Of a stretch of DNA of 64,000 nt, positions 51,058 through 61,000 are shown piece by piece. The first letter of the stretch is position 1. Each line of letters starts with the position of its first letter. The DNA comes from Leishmania donovani. Lineage: Eukaryota > Euglenozoa > Kinetoplastea > Trypanosomatida > Trypanosomatidae. The notes beneath the pieces were generated by a model that searched no databases, was not told where the DNA came from, and saw only the letters and a program-made list of their open reading frames with translations. The translations under genes were made by a program, and so were the position numbers. Location: the NCBI RefSeq assembly GCF_000227135.1, contig NC_018239.1, positions 1 through 64,000 on the forward strand, in the 5' to 3' direction.

Positions 51058-51976
51058 TGTGGCTCACGCAGCGTGTGCACTCTACCACGGAGCAAGCCCA
51101 TAACTGTGCGCATGCACACCCACCGCCCACGACCGACGTCTGTAGCCCTGCGGCTCACTCCTGATCCGTCGAGGGCGGAAGCGTTGGCGTCTGTCGCGCG
51201 GGTGGTAGGGAGATGCCAGTGTGGCGTCTGAGAGTGGTATGACCACATCTGTAATCCATGCAGTCGGCATCGAGGCCTCTGGCCGTTGCCGCCGACTCGG
51301 CAAGTCTGTCAACTGTGTCCTGGTGCTCCCATCCGCAAGGGCCACCGACAAGCTGAAGTGAGAGGCACACGCGATGCGCCCGTGTCGCCAGCTGCATGTG
51401 CCCCAATGCGTCGGCCCCGTGCCGACCTCCACCGCTGTAGGTCCCGTGCTGTGCGCCATGCGGAGGGAGAGCGAGTCCGTCAGAACAGCGACACTAGCTC
51501 ATGTGTGTCTGCGTTGGCCCAGTCGTCTCCGTAGCAGGTTCAGCCTCAGCCTCACACGCAGCACGATCGCTCCAAGCAAGGGGGCCGCAGCCTCTTGTCC
51601 GTATACCCATGAGTATGCCGTAGAGCATCGCGGCCGCTTCTGATTGGATGGCTCTCTGCCCACAGCCCGAGAGGGAGTGATATGCGGACGCATACGCGAA
51701 CGCTGTGCATGAGGAAGGTGTGTGCGCGCGGATCTCCGAAGGTTGTCGATGCCAGCAAACCCGTGTGAGAGCCGCCGAGGCATCGTGACGGTTCCGTGGT
51801 ACGGCGCGCACGCTTCCCGCGCGAACTGCGCAGGGTCGCCTCCTCGCGTGAGTGCGGAGGGATGCAGGCGAGTATCTTGGTCGTGCGCGAGGAAAGAGAA
51901 ACTCGATTCGGCCTGTGCGAGCGCGCCGTGGGCTCCTACGAAGGGCACACACCAACTTAACAGTGCTGGCGGTCAA
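51058..51976 (-). mobile_element. DIRE-like ingi/L1Tc retroposon remnant with broken RNase H
   Basis: Read on the minus strand, 51463-51480 encodes TDSLSL, and 51288-51353 encodes, in a different frame, GGPCGWEHQDTVDRLAESAA. Both look like consecutive RNase H motifs of kinetoplastid ingi/L1Tc-clade retroposons, here separated by at least one frameshift. AWITDVV and a conserved tail follow. The last 86 or more bases (51058-51143) are identical, in reverse complement, to the last bases of the window. Upstream on the minus strand (51499-51976) there is protein-like but unassigned sequence. The left boundary is firm only by comparison with the second copy, and the right one is approximate. Confidence 0.6.
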
Positions 51977-52328
51977 ACAGGTGCCGCTCCTGTGCCATGT
52001 TTCTGCACACGCGAATTCTCATCACGTGCACTGCTTCCTCACAGCTATGTCATGGCACGTGTGGACTGGTGTGTGCGCCGGTGAGTCAGAAGCGCTCAAG
52101 GCGCATGCAGTAACCGCACGCCAGTCCGCACTCCCGCCCCACCGGCGACTCAGCCCTCTCCTTTCTCACCTTGTGCGCCGTGACATCCTGAACCACTGAT
52201 GCTATCCATCTCCCCATCTGGTCTCCTCTGGCGGCCATCACCTCCGCCCGTCTCCATCCGGCGCATCTGCGCTCCCAGGGCCAGTGTCGCCCAAGAGCGT
52301 TAGGATATACTCGCTATTGCACTTTATA

Positions 52329-53687
52329 ATGCCAGCGTCGTCGCGAGCCTTTGCACCGTCGGCCTTCGACGAGCCCAGTAGCAGTCATCTCGGCGCCTTC
52401 GCGCCCTCTCGTGTGGCGGCAGCACGCATCATACAGGCGTGGGTGCGCAGACGACGAGAGCAGCAATACGCGCATCGCCTGCTCATGTGCCTCCACGTGA
52501 TGAAGGTTGCCCGCACCCCCGACGAGCCACATTGCGAGGATAGCGTGAACCCGTCCGCCTCCACCACCTTGCCGTCAGCGACGACCTCGTCGTCTTGCCC
52601 CGTCGAGCATGGTGTTCCAGATGAGGAAAGTCGCTTCACAAGACTGTACGAGGCTGTTGTGGAGTACGAGTCTGCACTGCGAGTGGAGAACTACACGCGG
52701 CGACGCCTTTTAGATGAGTGTTGCGCCACCAGCGATGCGGCTCGGCGGGCTTCGCAAAGAACGTGTCGCATGCTGCGACAGCGACATCCGGCTCTGCGCT
52801 CGTTGTCGCCGACCATCGAAGGCATGCGCTCTGCCGGGGCCGACCGCACTCTGGCCGCTCGGCTCCTCGCGGACTCGGCAATGCCAGCGGCAGAGAGGCT
52901 AAAGGCCTATCTCAGCCCGGCGCTCTTCGCGTGGTGGTGTGCGTCACAGGGGCCGTCCACCTCCAGTGCGCAGGTAACAGCAGCGGCACCCCTACCCACC
53001 AGCGCCGTGGCGAGCGATGTGAGACCGCAGCCCCCGCCTCCCCTGCACACAGATGAGAGCGTCGCAGAAGTGGATGAGGGTGCGCATGGCGAAGGGCTGG
53101 AGGCTCTGTACATGGACGTGGTTGGCCAGGAAGGGCCGGCGAATAATCGCGAGGCCGCTGTGAACGCCTCGTACACCAGAGAGCGAGAGGCTGCGGACAG
53201 GGCTGCACTTCTCAGGGCGCAGCAGGCCACCATGGCAGGACGCCCCTGCGGCTTCGCGGCGCATGGCGGCGCTCCGTCGACAGATGTGTTACTGGGCAAC
53301 GCGTCTTCGTTGCCGCCGGAGGAAGATGACATCAGTCTTGTGCTGCAGCCTGTCCTCGGCGGTGTTGCGCCGAGGCGAGGTCGCGGCATTCTGGAGCACC
53401 TGGAGTCGGAGCCGTCGGTGACGACGAGCTCCGCCACGGTCGATGAGTCATGTCTGCAAGTTGGAAGGGAGACGGCAACACGCACGTGTGCCGTGTGCGA
53501 GCTGAGCGGCGTCTTCGCAGGCCCGCACAGCAGGTGTATCAACGCGGTGGAACTGCAGGAAGAAGATGAACTGCACCCCTGTGGCACATGCGGCGCACTG
53601 GTGCACAGCTACTGCGCCTGCTCAGGTACCACTGCCGACACCCACTACTGCTGCAGCCACTGCTGCCAGGGCGGTGACACGGTGTGA
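52329..53687 (+). CDS. IQ-motif and PHD-like Cys-rich protein, 452 aa
   Basis: An IQ-like motif (RIIQAWVRRRREQ, residues 33-45) near the N-terminus could bind calmodulin or a related light chain. The middle (70-380) is Ser/Ala/Arg-rich and mostly without recognisable domains. The C-terminus, from about residue 387 to 446, is a Cys/His-rich module with CAVC, HSRC, CGTC, VHSYCAC and CCSHCC pieces, consistent with a PHD finger or similar cross-braced zinc fold. The combination is uncommon. A PHD would suggest histone-tail reading, and an IQ motif suggests a cytoskeletal link, so the location is uncertain. The frame is open 15 codons further upstream but with no ATG before 52329. Confidence 0.65.
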   Translation: MPASSRAFAPSAFDEPSSSHLGAFAPSRVAAARIIQAWVRRRREQQYAHRLLMCLHVMKVARTPDEPHCEDSVNPSASTTLPSATTSSSCPVEHGVPDEESRFTRLYEAVVEYESALRVENYTRRRLLDECCATSDAARRASQRTCRMLRQRHPALRSLSPTIEGMRSAGADRTLAARLLADSAMPAAERLKAYLSPALFAWWCASQGPSTSSAQVTAAAPLPTSAVASDVRPQPPPPLHTDESVAEVDEGAHGEGLEALYMDVVGQEGPANNREAAVNASYTREREAADRAALLRAQQATMAGRPCGFAAHGGAPSTDVLLGNASSLPPEEDDISLVLQPVLGGVAPRRGRGILEHLESEPSVTTSSATVDESCLQVGRETATRTCAVCELSGVFAGPHSRCINAVELQEEDELHPCGTCGALVHSYCACSGTTADTHYCCSHCCQGGDTV

Positions 53688-54357
53688 GCATATCCGCTCA
53701 ATGCCGCGTGGAAGCGAATAGAGAGATCGAGGGAGCGAAGAGACGCAGTGCGGCACGGGTTGTAGACTCTCCGCTGTGTGTGCGCCTTCCCTTTCGACCC
53801 GCACTCAATACTTGTGGGAGGCTCGATGTACATTATAAAGCGCTGGACGAAGGGGGGTGGAGAGGCAGGAAAATGCCGTGTGAAGAGATGAGGCACGCGG
53901 CGCGACGCACAGTGTGCAACCGCTCCTCGGTGCATGAAAAGACACAGCAACGACGAAGACGACGGGTTGGACGTCTCTGCACGCGCGTGCGGCACTACTC
54001 CCTCCGCACCCCCCCTCTCTCTCTGTTGCCCGGCGTCGGCTGAGCCGCTGCCGTTGATGTACATGGCACCTTGCCCCTCTCGTGTCAGTCACTCTTCTCC
54101 GCACCCTTTTCCTTCCCCATTCGGCTCACACGCCGTACCTCCGCCGGCAGGTAACGTGTGCTTCGCGTGTGCTCGATGCACCGGCGCTGCGCGTTGAGTG
54201 GTTTAGACAGAGAGCGAACAGTGCCGTTGGTAGACATAGAGACGCCGCGCGCCCACACACACGCACAGGGACCGCCATCATCGGACATGGAAGCCTACCC
54301 ATTCTCTGTTGTCTCTCCTGTTGTCTTGCTGCAGATTAGTGGTCACTGTAACAAAGA
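53688..54357 (+). other. Spacer before the 907-residue gene
   Basis: The sequence is UTR-like. Pyrimidine tracts near 54080-54120 and 54300-54330 (ending in CAG at about 54332-54334) precede the next ATG by about 25 bases. No gene is supported. Confidence 0.5.
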
Positions 54358-57081
54358 ATGTCCGACGTGCTCGGGTACCTCAACGGGGTGCTGCACCGAG
54401 TTTCGGCGACGTTCATGCCGACCGAGATGGACGACGTCGCCTCATTCTTGCGCGGGGATGCGTGGGTGGTCGCAACGGCGGCTTCCGCGTCGGCTCAGCA
54501 GACAGCACAGACATCCTCCACAGCAGCAACCGACTTGTCGCCCGGGGCCGCAAGGCCGACTACGGTTTGTTACCCTCTTGGTGCAACACGCTGGGGTCAC
54601 TTCATCCCGCTCGGTATTGCAGGCACCACACTAGTCTCCGCCGCCACCTCCGGAAGCCGAGCGGTGCTGCTCAATTTCTTCGAGAGTAACGGATTCGAGC
54701 AGGTGCTCACCGTGAGTCTCGTGCCGACCGAGCAGCAGCAGCAGTCGAACGTGCATCTGGCGGCACCAGGGACGATGGAAGCTGCGAGTAGCTCTGGGGG
54801 CGCCGCCCTCTCTCGCGATGGTCACCGTCACGCGGACCTCTGGCGCACCCAATGGCATTCTTCCTTCTCGCCCAGCGGCACTGGCGATACAGCCGCCTTT
54901 CGTAAACGGGCTCGGTCTAATGCAGTCTCGTCTGCGGTCATCGACGTGTCGCTGGACAGTCGCTATGGCACTACGGCAGAGGCAGCGCGGCAGGCGTGCA
55001 TGGCTGCTGCGCGTCGCTGGTTCGAGGGGGTCGAGGAGAGGGCTCTGCTGGACGCCGATGAGGTGAGAGAGGGCGGAGATGGAGGTGCGCGGCGCAAGCA
55101 CAAAACGTATCTTCGGCGTCTGCTTTTGATAGTGCGGTGCTGTACAGACAACCGTGTGGCGTTCTCCACCCGTGGTGGTGCCACTGGCGCGGCGCAGGCG
55201 TCATTGTCGGGCACAAGCCGCCGGCACCGCCGCGGCGAAGACCCTCTATACCTGCTGCTGCATGACCTCGCAGCTCTCACGACATTATACGAGGTGCGGC
55301 TGGCTTCCACGTGCTGCGTGGCGCGGCCTGCGGTGCTGCTGCTGCCAGAAGACGACAGCTACGGCGGCTCCATGCTGAGGCAGCAGCTCCGGGAGGAAGT
55401 GGGACACCGGTACTGGGTTGAGCTTTTCTTGCAGTCGGATGGCGCATCGAGTGGCGTTCCCGCGCGCCATAGTGAAGCTGGCGCGGCGGACGCTGGCCGA
55501 GGAGCACGGAAAGGTGACGGGTGGAGAGCAACGCTGATCGGCTGCAGCAGCGGTGCGAGTGTCGCACCTGGTGGGCTGGGTAGCGTCTTGCGACAGCGGC
55601 AGCACGAGCAGACCGAGACGCCGCTCGAGCGGGGCTGCCGCCTGGCGGCACAGTGGGGTGTTCTGGACCTGCCAGCGGCAACGCGAAGCGAGCCGCAAAA
55701 CAAGGGAGGTGAGGCGTTCAGGTACTCTGTAGCGAGCGCATCCCCTTCTGTGGGCGTTCTTGGTGGTGGTAGTGCTTCGGAGCAGACGCCGTCATCTATT
55801 GCAGGCGGCCCTCAACCTACGGGGCGCGTCTCTGCTCAGCAACAGGAAGAGGGGCTGCGCCGCCACGCGTCCTGCTTTTTCCTGCGCCCCAGCAACGCAC
55901 CGCTGTGCGTCTTCTTGATGGAGGCACTGCGCCGCTTTCCGGTGCTTGTTCGGCCAGCTGTGTTGCAGCACTGGCAGTCCACCTGGACCGCACGTCACTC
56001 CTTGATGGACGTGTTGCTTGCCTTCCACACAGCCCTCTGCCCCTTCGTGCTGTCCTCATCCTCTGCCGGGGTTACCGCCGCATGTCAAGCGCCGCCTTCG
56101 CCGTCGTGGATGAAGGGCGGACCGCCTTTTCCGGCCTCCACGATGCTGCAGGACACCGTGGACCTCCTGGATGCCTTGCTGTGCGCCGCCTTCGCTCTCG
56201 CTGAGGAGCGCGATGCCGCACAGCCGCTGTCGGTCAACGACTTCGTCATCGAGCAAGCAACCCTGTTCCTTCTTTTCTACGAGGCGCTTGTGCATCAACG
56301 CGAGGGTCGACTGCGTCGTATCCCCGGCGTGGTGCGCGTCCTCCTCGGGCTCTCGGACCGGTGTGCTAGTGCCGCAGCGGAGAGCTGCGCCGCTGACGAG
56401 GCTGCCGCATGTTTGCCGCGTGGTGGAGCCACGGCGAACGAGAAGGTTCATCATGCGGTGCGCCATCTCCTTCCGTTTGCGCCGCTGAATCTCTTTTACG
56501 AGCGAGTTGCGCAGCTGGCGGCCGCCTCACGCAAAGGGCATGACAGCCGACGTGAGGTGCAGCCGTACCCGATGAACTCGATCGCGCTACCCATCCGCCG
56601 CATGTCCCTTGCACCGCAACTGCAGCACAGCACGTTGCTTGCGCTGCTACCGCTCGGTGAGTCGCTGCGGGAGCTGCAGGGGGTAGCGGCGCGGGTGTGG
56701 CAGGAGGAGCTCCCCGCGTGCTGGCAGCGTGTCGTCGCAGCCGTGGGCACGCGTGATGGCCACCCAAGAGCACACCCCTCCTCTGCAGCGCTGCGGGGGA
56801 CCAATGACGACGCCGGCGCCTCTGCACCCACTCAACTCAGTGTAGAGAACTTCTATCATCCTCTGGTGCCACACGCTGTTCGAGTGCTGTACCTCCTCAC
56901 TGCACACGCCCTGCGTGCGCCGACCGAAGCGGCGAAGCAAGTGCCGCTTGTGCAGCTGCAGATGATCTGCCAGTTGTCTGACGAGCAGCTGCTCCTCGTG
57001 CTCAAGGAGCTGCAGGTCGCGGGGCTGGCGAGTACAAATCTCAAAACAAAGTCAGCGCGAACGCTGCTTGACACGGTGTGA
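54358..57081 (+). CDS. Hypothetical protein, 907 aa
   Basis: I do not recognise the family. The protein shows ordered segments separated by Ser/Gly/Ala-rich linkers. The first 20 residues are followed by a disordered stretch. A mixed alpha/beta part lies at about 65-125, and another at about 250-345 (DLAALTTLYEVRLASTCC). Residues about 505-600 and 640-740 are mainly helical. The final 60 residues (VPLVQLQMICQLSDEQLLLVLKELQVAG and a basic end) look like a winged-helix module similar to those at the ends of scaffold subunits, which is only an impression. No membrane span, signal peptide or catalytic signature is visible. The ATG lies shortly after a pyrimidine tract and CAG. Confidence 0.72.
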   Translation: MSDVLGYLNGVLHRVSATFMPTEMDDVASFLRGDAWVVATAASASAQQTAQTSSTAATDLSPGAARPTTVCYPLGATRWGHFIPLGIAGTTLVSAATSGSRAVLLNFFESNGFEQVLTVSLVPTEQQQQSNVHLAAPGTMEAASSSGGAALSRDGHRHADLWRTQWHSSFSPSGTGDTAAFRKRARSNAVSSAVIDVSLDSRYGTTAEAARQACMAAARRWFEGVEERALLDADEVREGGDGGARRKHKTYLRRLLLIVRCCTDNRVAFSTRGGATGAAQASLSGTSRRHRRGEDPLYLLLHDLAALTTLYEVRLASTCCVARPAVLLLPEDDSYGGSMLRQQLREEVGHRYWVELFLQSDGASSGVPARHSEAGAADAGRGARKGDGWRATLIGCSSGASVAPGGLGSVLRQRQHEQTETPLERGCRLAAQWGVLDLPAATRSEPQNKGGEAFRYSVASASPSVGVLGGGSASEQTPSSIAGGPQPTGRVSAQQQEEGLRRHASCFFLRPSNAPLCVFLMEALRRFPVLVRPAVLQHWQSTWTARHSLMDVLLAFHTALCPFVLSSSSAGVTAACQAPPSPSWMKGGPPFPASTMLQDTVDLLDALLCAAFALAEERDAAQPLSVNDFVIEQATLFLLFYEALVHQREGRLRRIPGVVRVLLGLSDRCASAAAESCAADEAAACLPRGGATANEKVHHAVRHLLPFAPLNLFYERVAQLAAASRKGHDSRREVQPYPMNSIALPIRRMSLAPQLQHSTLLALLPLGESLRELQGVAARVWQEELPACWQRVVAAVGTRDGHPRAHPSSAALRGTNDDAGASAPTQLSVENFYHPLVPHAVRVLYLLTAHALRAPTEAAKQVPLVQLQMICQLSDEQLLLVLKELQVAGLASTNLKTKSARTLLDTV

Positions 57082-58060
57082 TGAGCAACGAAAAGGCGGA
57101 GCGCGAGAGAGTGGAGCGGTGCGGGGCGCGGCGGTGCTGCGTTGGACGCAGGAGAGGACCTTTACGCGCCAGCTCTCACCCACCCCCTCCTCCTCCTCCC
57201 CTCACCTCTGCATTCGCTTGTGCCTCTACCGCAGAGTTATCGGTGTGCGCTTCGGCGCCCTTGGCGGACATGAACGCGCTACCAAAAAGTGAACGGCACA
57301 GGGAAAAGACGTGCGGAGTGGGGGAGGGGGCGGTGTTAGAGTGCTGTGGGTGATGACGTAACACCGCTCACCTATAGCATCAGCCCAGGGAGGCCCCGTA
57401 CGGCACCTCTGTTGGCCAGCAGCGCAGCATATGGGCGTCTGTGTTTTGTGTGTGTGTGTGTTGTTCTATGCAGCGGCATCACTGCTGAAGTCGTCGCTGT
57501 AGTTCCTCCCCGCTCATTGTCTTCTCTGTCCCTCCCTCTATGCACGTGTTACGACGGAAAAGACAAGCCCAGCTGGGTTCGTGCTATCGGATGCGCAGCT
57601 GTTGGCAGTTGTAGCTGTTCCCGTCTCTGGAGTTACGTGAGCGTTATCGGAAGGCACCCCTGCGGCAGCGCGCTCCGCCCGCCCCACCTCCTCCGACTCC
57701 ATGTCCTTTCCTCTGTGCTCCATGGGCTACTCATAACGGTCTGCCCGCACGCGCGGCTTTGCTTCGCCTTCCGTTCCACTCATGTCCCCGACACGCTTTT
57801 TCCGTTGCTGCTGCGCGCGCTCATGCACCTGGGTGGCTGCTGTGGGGAACTGTGTTAGAGTTGCCTTCTTGTCCGTCTTGTGACTCCGCCGCACACCAGC
57901 CGGTCTTTGCGGAGGGTGACAGTGGTGGAGACACGCGCACGCAGAGAGAAGGTGTGCGAAGCAGACCAGGTCGTAGGGACAACACACGGAATTTGGTACA
58001 CACACACACACACACACGAACACGCACGTTAACGCCTCGTGAGCCGGAGTGATCGAGGAC
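57082..58060 (+). other. Spacer before the ubiquitin-specific protease gene
   Basis: About 1 kb with a C/T-rich tract (57175-57205), a TG run (57444-57460) and a CA run (57998-58017). The frame at 57346-57858 has no ATG start and is pyrimidine-driven. I see no other feature. Confidence 0.5.
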
Positions 58061-61000
58061 ATGGTCAAGCTACATCAAAAGCACGCGTCTGCTGTAGCGA
58101 CAGACGCGCAGGCGGAGAGCGACGCCACCGCGATGCACCAGGGCCCGGTGCCGCCGCCGCCTCCCGAAGAATTGGTCCCTGATGCAGGCCCCAGTGCTGC
58201 TGAGGTCCCGCTGGGCGATCCGGTCGAGTTCATACTTGACCGAGTCGACTCCATCGAGCGATGGCGATCGACAGTCGCGCGTCTGAACCTGGCGCAGCTG
58301 GGCGTTTCCCTGGTGCGCGGTGTACTGCGACGCGGTCGCTATTCGACGCCGCCGATGCGCGTTTTCGATGCCGCAGAGAAAACAGCGCCGGCAACGGATG
58401 CGGCAGAGGCTGAGGAGCCCGTCCAGTCGTTTTATCCATCGCAGCCGGTGCCACCGTGGCTGTGTCCCCACACGTCGTTCGAGATCGATCAGGTGGCTAC
58501 GCAGGTGGCCGAGCAAGATGAAGCTGCACAGACTCTCGTGAGGGGCGTTGCCTCTCCAGCGCCCGGGCAGGCAACACATCGCCCGCCCAATCACCACCGT
58601 CGCGCACATCCCTCCATGCAGCCCAGCGTTGCTCGGCGCGCGCTCGTGCAGACGGCCAGCCGCGCCTCTGTGCCGCTTTATATGGGTATGCTGATCGCAT
58701 TCATTGGACACGGTGTTGCGTCCATGTACAATGCAGACACAGCGACAGGCCTGCTCGGTGCGAGTGACGCGGCGGCAGGGCGATCCGTCCAGACACCGGC
58801 GCCCACGCCTGGTGCCGTCGCCGGGCGCTTGCCCACGTCTAGCCGTCATCTGCACTTCACCACCGAGATGACCAGCGCACTCCACGAGGTTCACCGTGCA
58901 GCGGCTGAGGTGATTTGCATGGTCGATCACGAGTCGAAGGAGATGCACGCGCTCGCAACAGCCGCACTCCAGTCGGCTGGAAAAGCGACAGCGTATCGGA
59001 CGGACGAGGATGAGCAGGTGCAGGACATGCGCCACGCGCAGCTCGGTCGATCATGTCGTCACCTTAGCCGCATCGTGGCAAATCTCTACTCTCTTGTGTC
59101 CCTCCTGGACTTCTTTGCAGTGGAGAGTGCGTCCTTGCCGACGCCGACGCCAAGCACCGCGGCAGCGAGTGGTGCAGGTCACTCGAACATGAGCAGCGCC
59201 AACGTCGGCTTCCTATCGACATCCTCTGCTTCGGAGGCCGCGGCGGTAGCGATGGAGAAGCGCGGCGCTCAGACAACCACTGTGGCGCCGTACACAGACA
59301 GCAGTACTCCAAATGCCACACCGATGCCCTCCGCCATGAAGAAACATGTCCCCAACGGGGCGGCCCCCGCGCACCCCTATACGACGGAGCGCTTCCATAA
59401 GCTCTTCGATGCATCTGGCCACTTGCCGCAGAGCGTGTGGAGGGTGTTCTCCGCCGTCGCCACCACATTGAGCCAGTTCGCAGTGTCCTGGTCCCTCACA
59501 ACGGGTGATGCGCAGAGTCGGCAAGCATTCAACAATGCAGCGTGCGTGATACTCGGCGAGGATCAGCGCTGCCTGCTGCTGCAGCTGCATCGGCTGTGTG
59601 CGCGCTTTATCGTGCTGCGCCACCGAGTGTACGCGCTGCACCCCGTCAACTCTCTGCACTTCAAGGTGAAGCAGATGCTGGAGTGGAGCGGCCTCCTCAA
59701 CGCCGACGTGCCGGATGCGTGGTCGTACAACAATGGCGACATTGACCGATGCGACTTACACTCTGATCGACTGCACAGCACCTACGCGCGCGGCCTTCAG
59801 TGGAGCGTCAACTCGAGCAACAAGATGGCGCTTCAAGCGGCGGTTGCGTGTCCGTACACGACCGCGGCGCGCGACTCAGCGCTGCGTCGGATGAAGGAGT
59901 CGAGCGCGTTTTCTCCAGGCGGCAGCGCCGTCGCTGGCGGGGGGGGCGTCAACACTGCGAGCGATGGCGGTGCATCGGCCCCGCTCTCTCTGCTCACCTC
60001 GCTCGCCTCTGCCGGGGCAAACGGCGGTGCCAACGCCGCCTTCGCCGGGCTTTTGGCAGCGCCGTTGTCATCGGCATCTGCGGCGCCGGAGCAGAGTTCC
60101 AGCGTGGCTGCACTATCCCAGCGCTCCGTCGTGCCGGGCTACGTTGGGCTGCGGAACAATGGTAACATGTGCTTCCTCAACAGCGTTGTACAGCTTCTCG
60201 GCAGCGCTGCGCTGTTCCGCGACGATCTCACGGCACGATTGCAGGATGCTGTCTTCTGCAACTCGGCACACGCCGATCACCGGGCTCCTGCAGCCGCGCA
60301 TGCGGGGAATGCCCATGCGATGGCGGCTCCCTTTGCCAAGTATGGATGTCGCCTCGCCATGGCGCTTCTTCTCGGTGAGATGCAGTGGCGTGGGTCGCAT
60401 CGACACAGTCGCCTCCCGGTGTTGCCGGACTACCTCATCCCACATCTGCCCCCGCCGTTCGATGACCATCGACAGCACGACGCCTCGGAGTTCTGGCACG
60501 CACTAATGGACAAACTGGACGCGCCGAACCAGCCCGGGGGGGCGGTGGTGGCGCGATGGTTTAGCGGGCGAACGGCGACGACGATGACGTGCGTCACCTG
60601 CCAGCACACGCGTCTGCACACCGACACCTTCTGGGATCTCTCGATCCCACTCCTGCGCGCTACCTCGCCCCCCTCCGTACCAGCGTCCGTGGGAGGCGGC
60701 GCGCCGACGCCACCTTGGGCACCGGTGGCCGCGGCTGGCCGGCCGGTGAGCCAAGTAGAGGTGCAGCACTTTGCCCGCGCCACCGCCGTGACCACCACCT
60801 ACGCGAGCTCGCCAGCATCCGACTTTCCAGCCAACGCGTCGACCACGGCAGATGCGTCTGCGGAGCTGGAAGCGGCGGAGCGCGCAGAAGAGGAGGCAGC
60901 AGAGAGGGTCAACAACAAAGCAGCGCTGAACCAGCGCCCCATCGTGCCCAGCAGTGTAGCCGAGCCGTACTCAACCACACCGCTGCCGTCCTCGATGGTG

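Larger units (their letters stand above)
50694..52328 (+). other. Spacer with retroposon relic and alternating repeats
   Basis: About 1.6 kb between the ALG9-type gene and the IQ/PHD-like gene. It holds a GTGC-type tandem array (50941-50994) and a minus-strand retroposon relic (51058-51976). The remainder (52000-52328) shows no supported gene. Confidence 0.6.

Noticed and set aside
57346..57858. Frame of 170 codons before the USP gene
   Set aside because: No ATG start, pyrimidine-driven composition, and located in a spacer with simple repeats.
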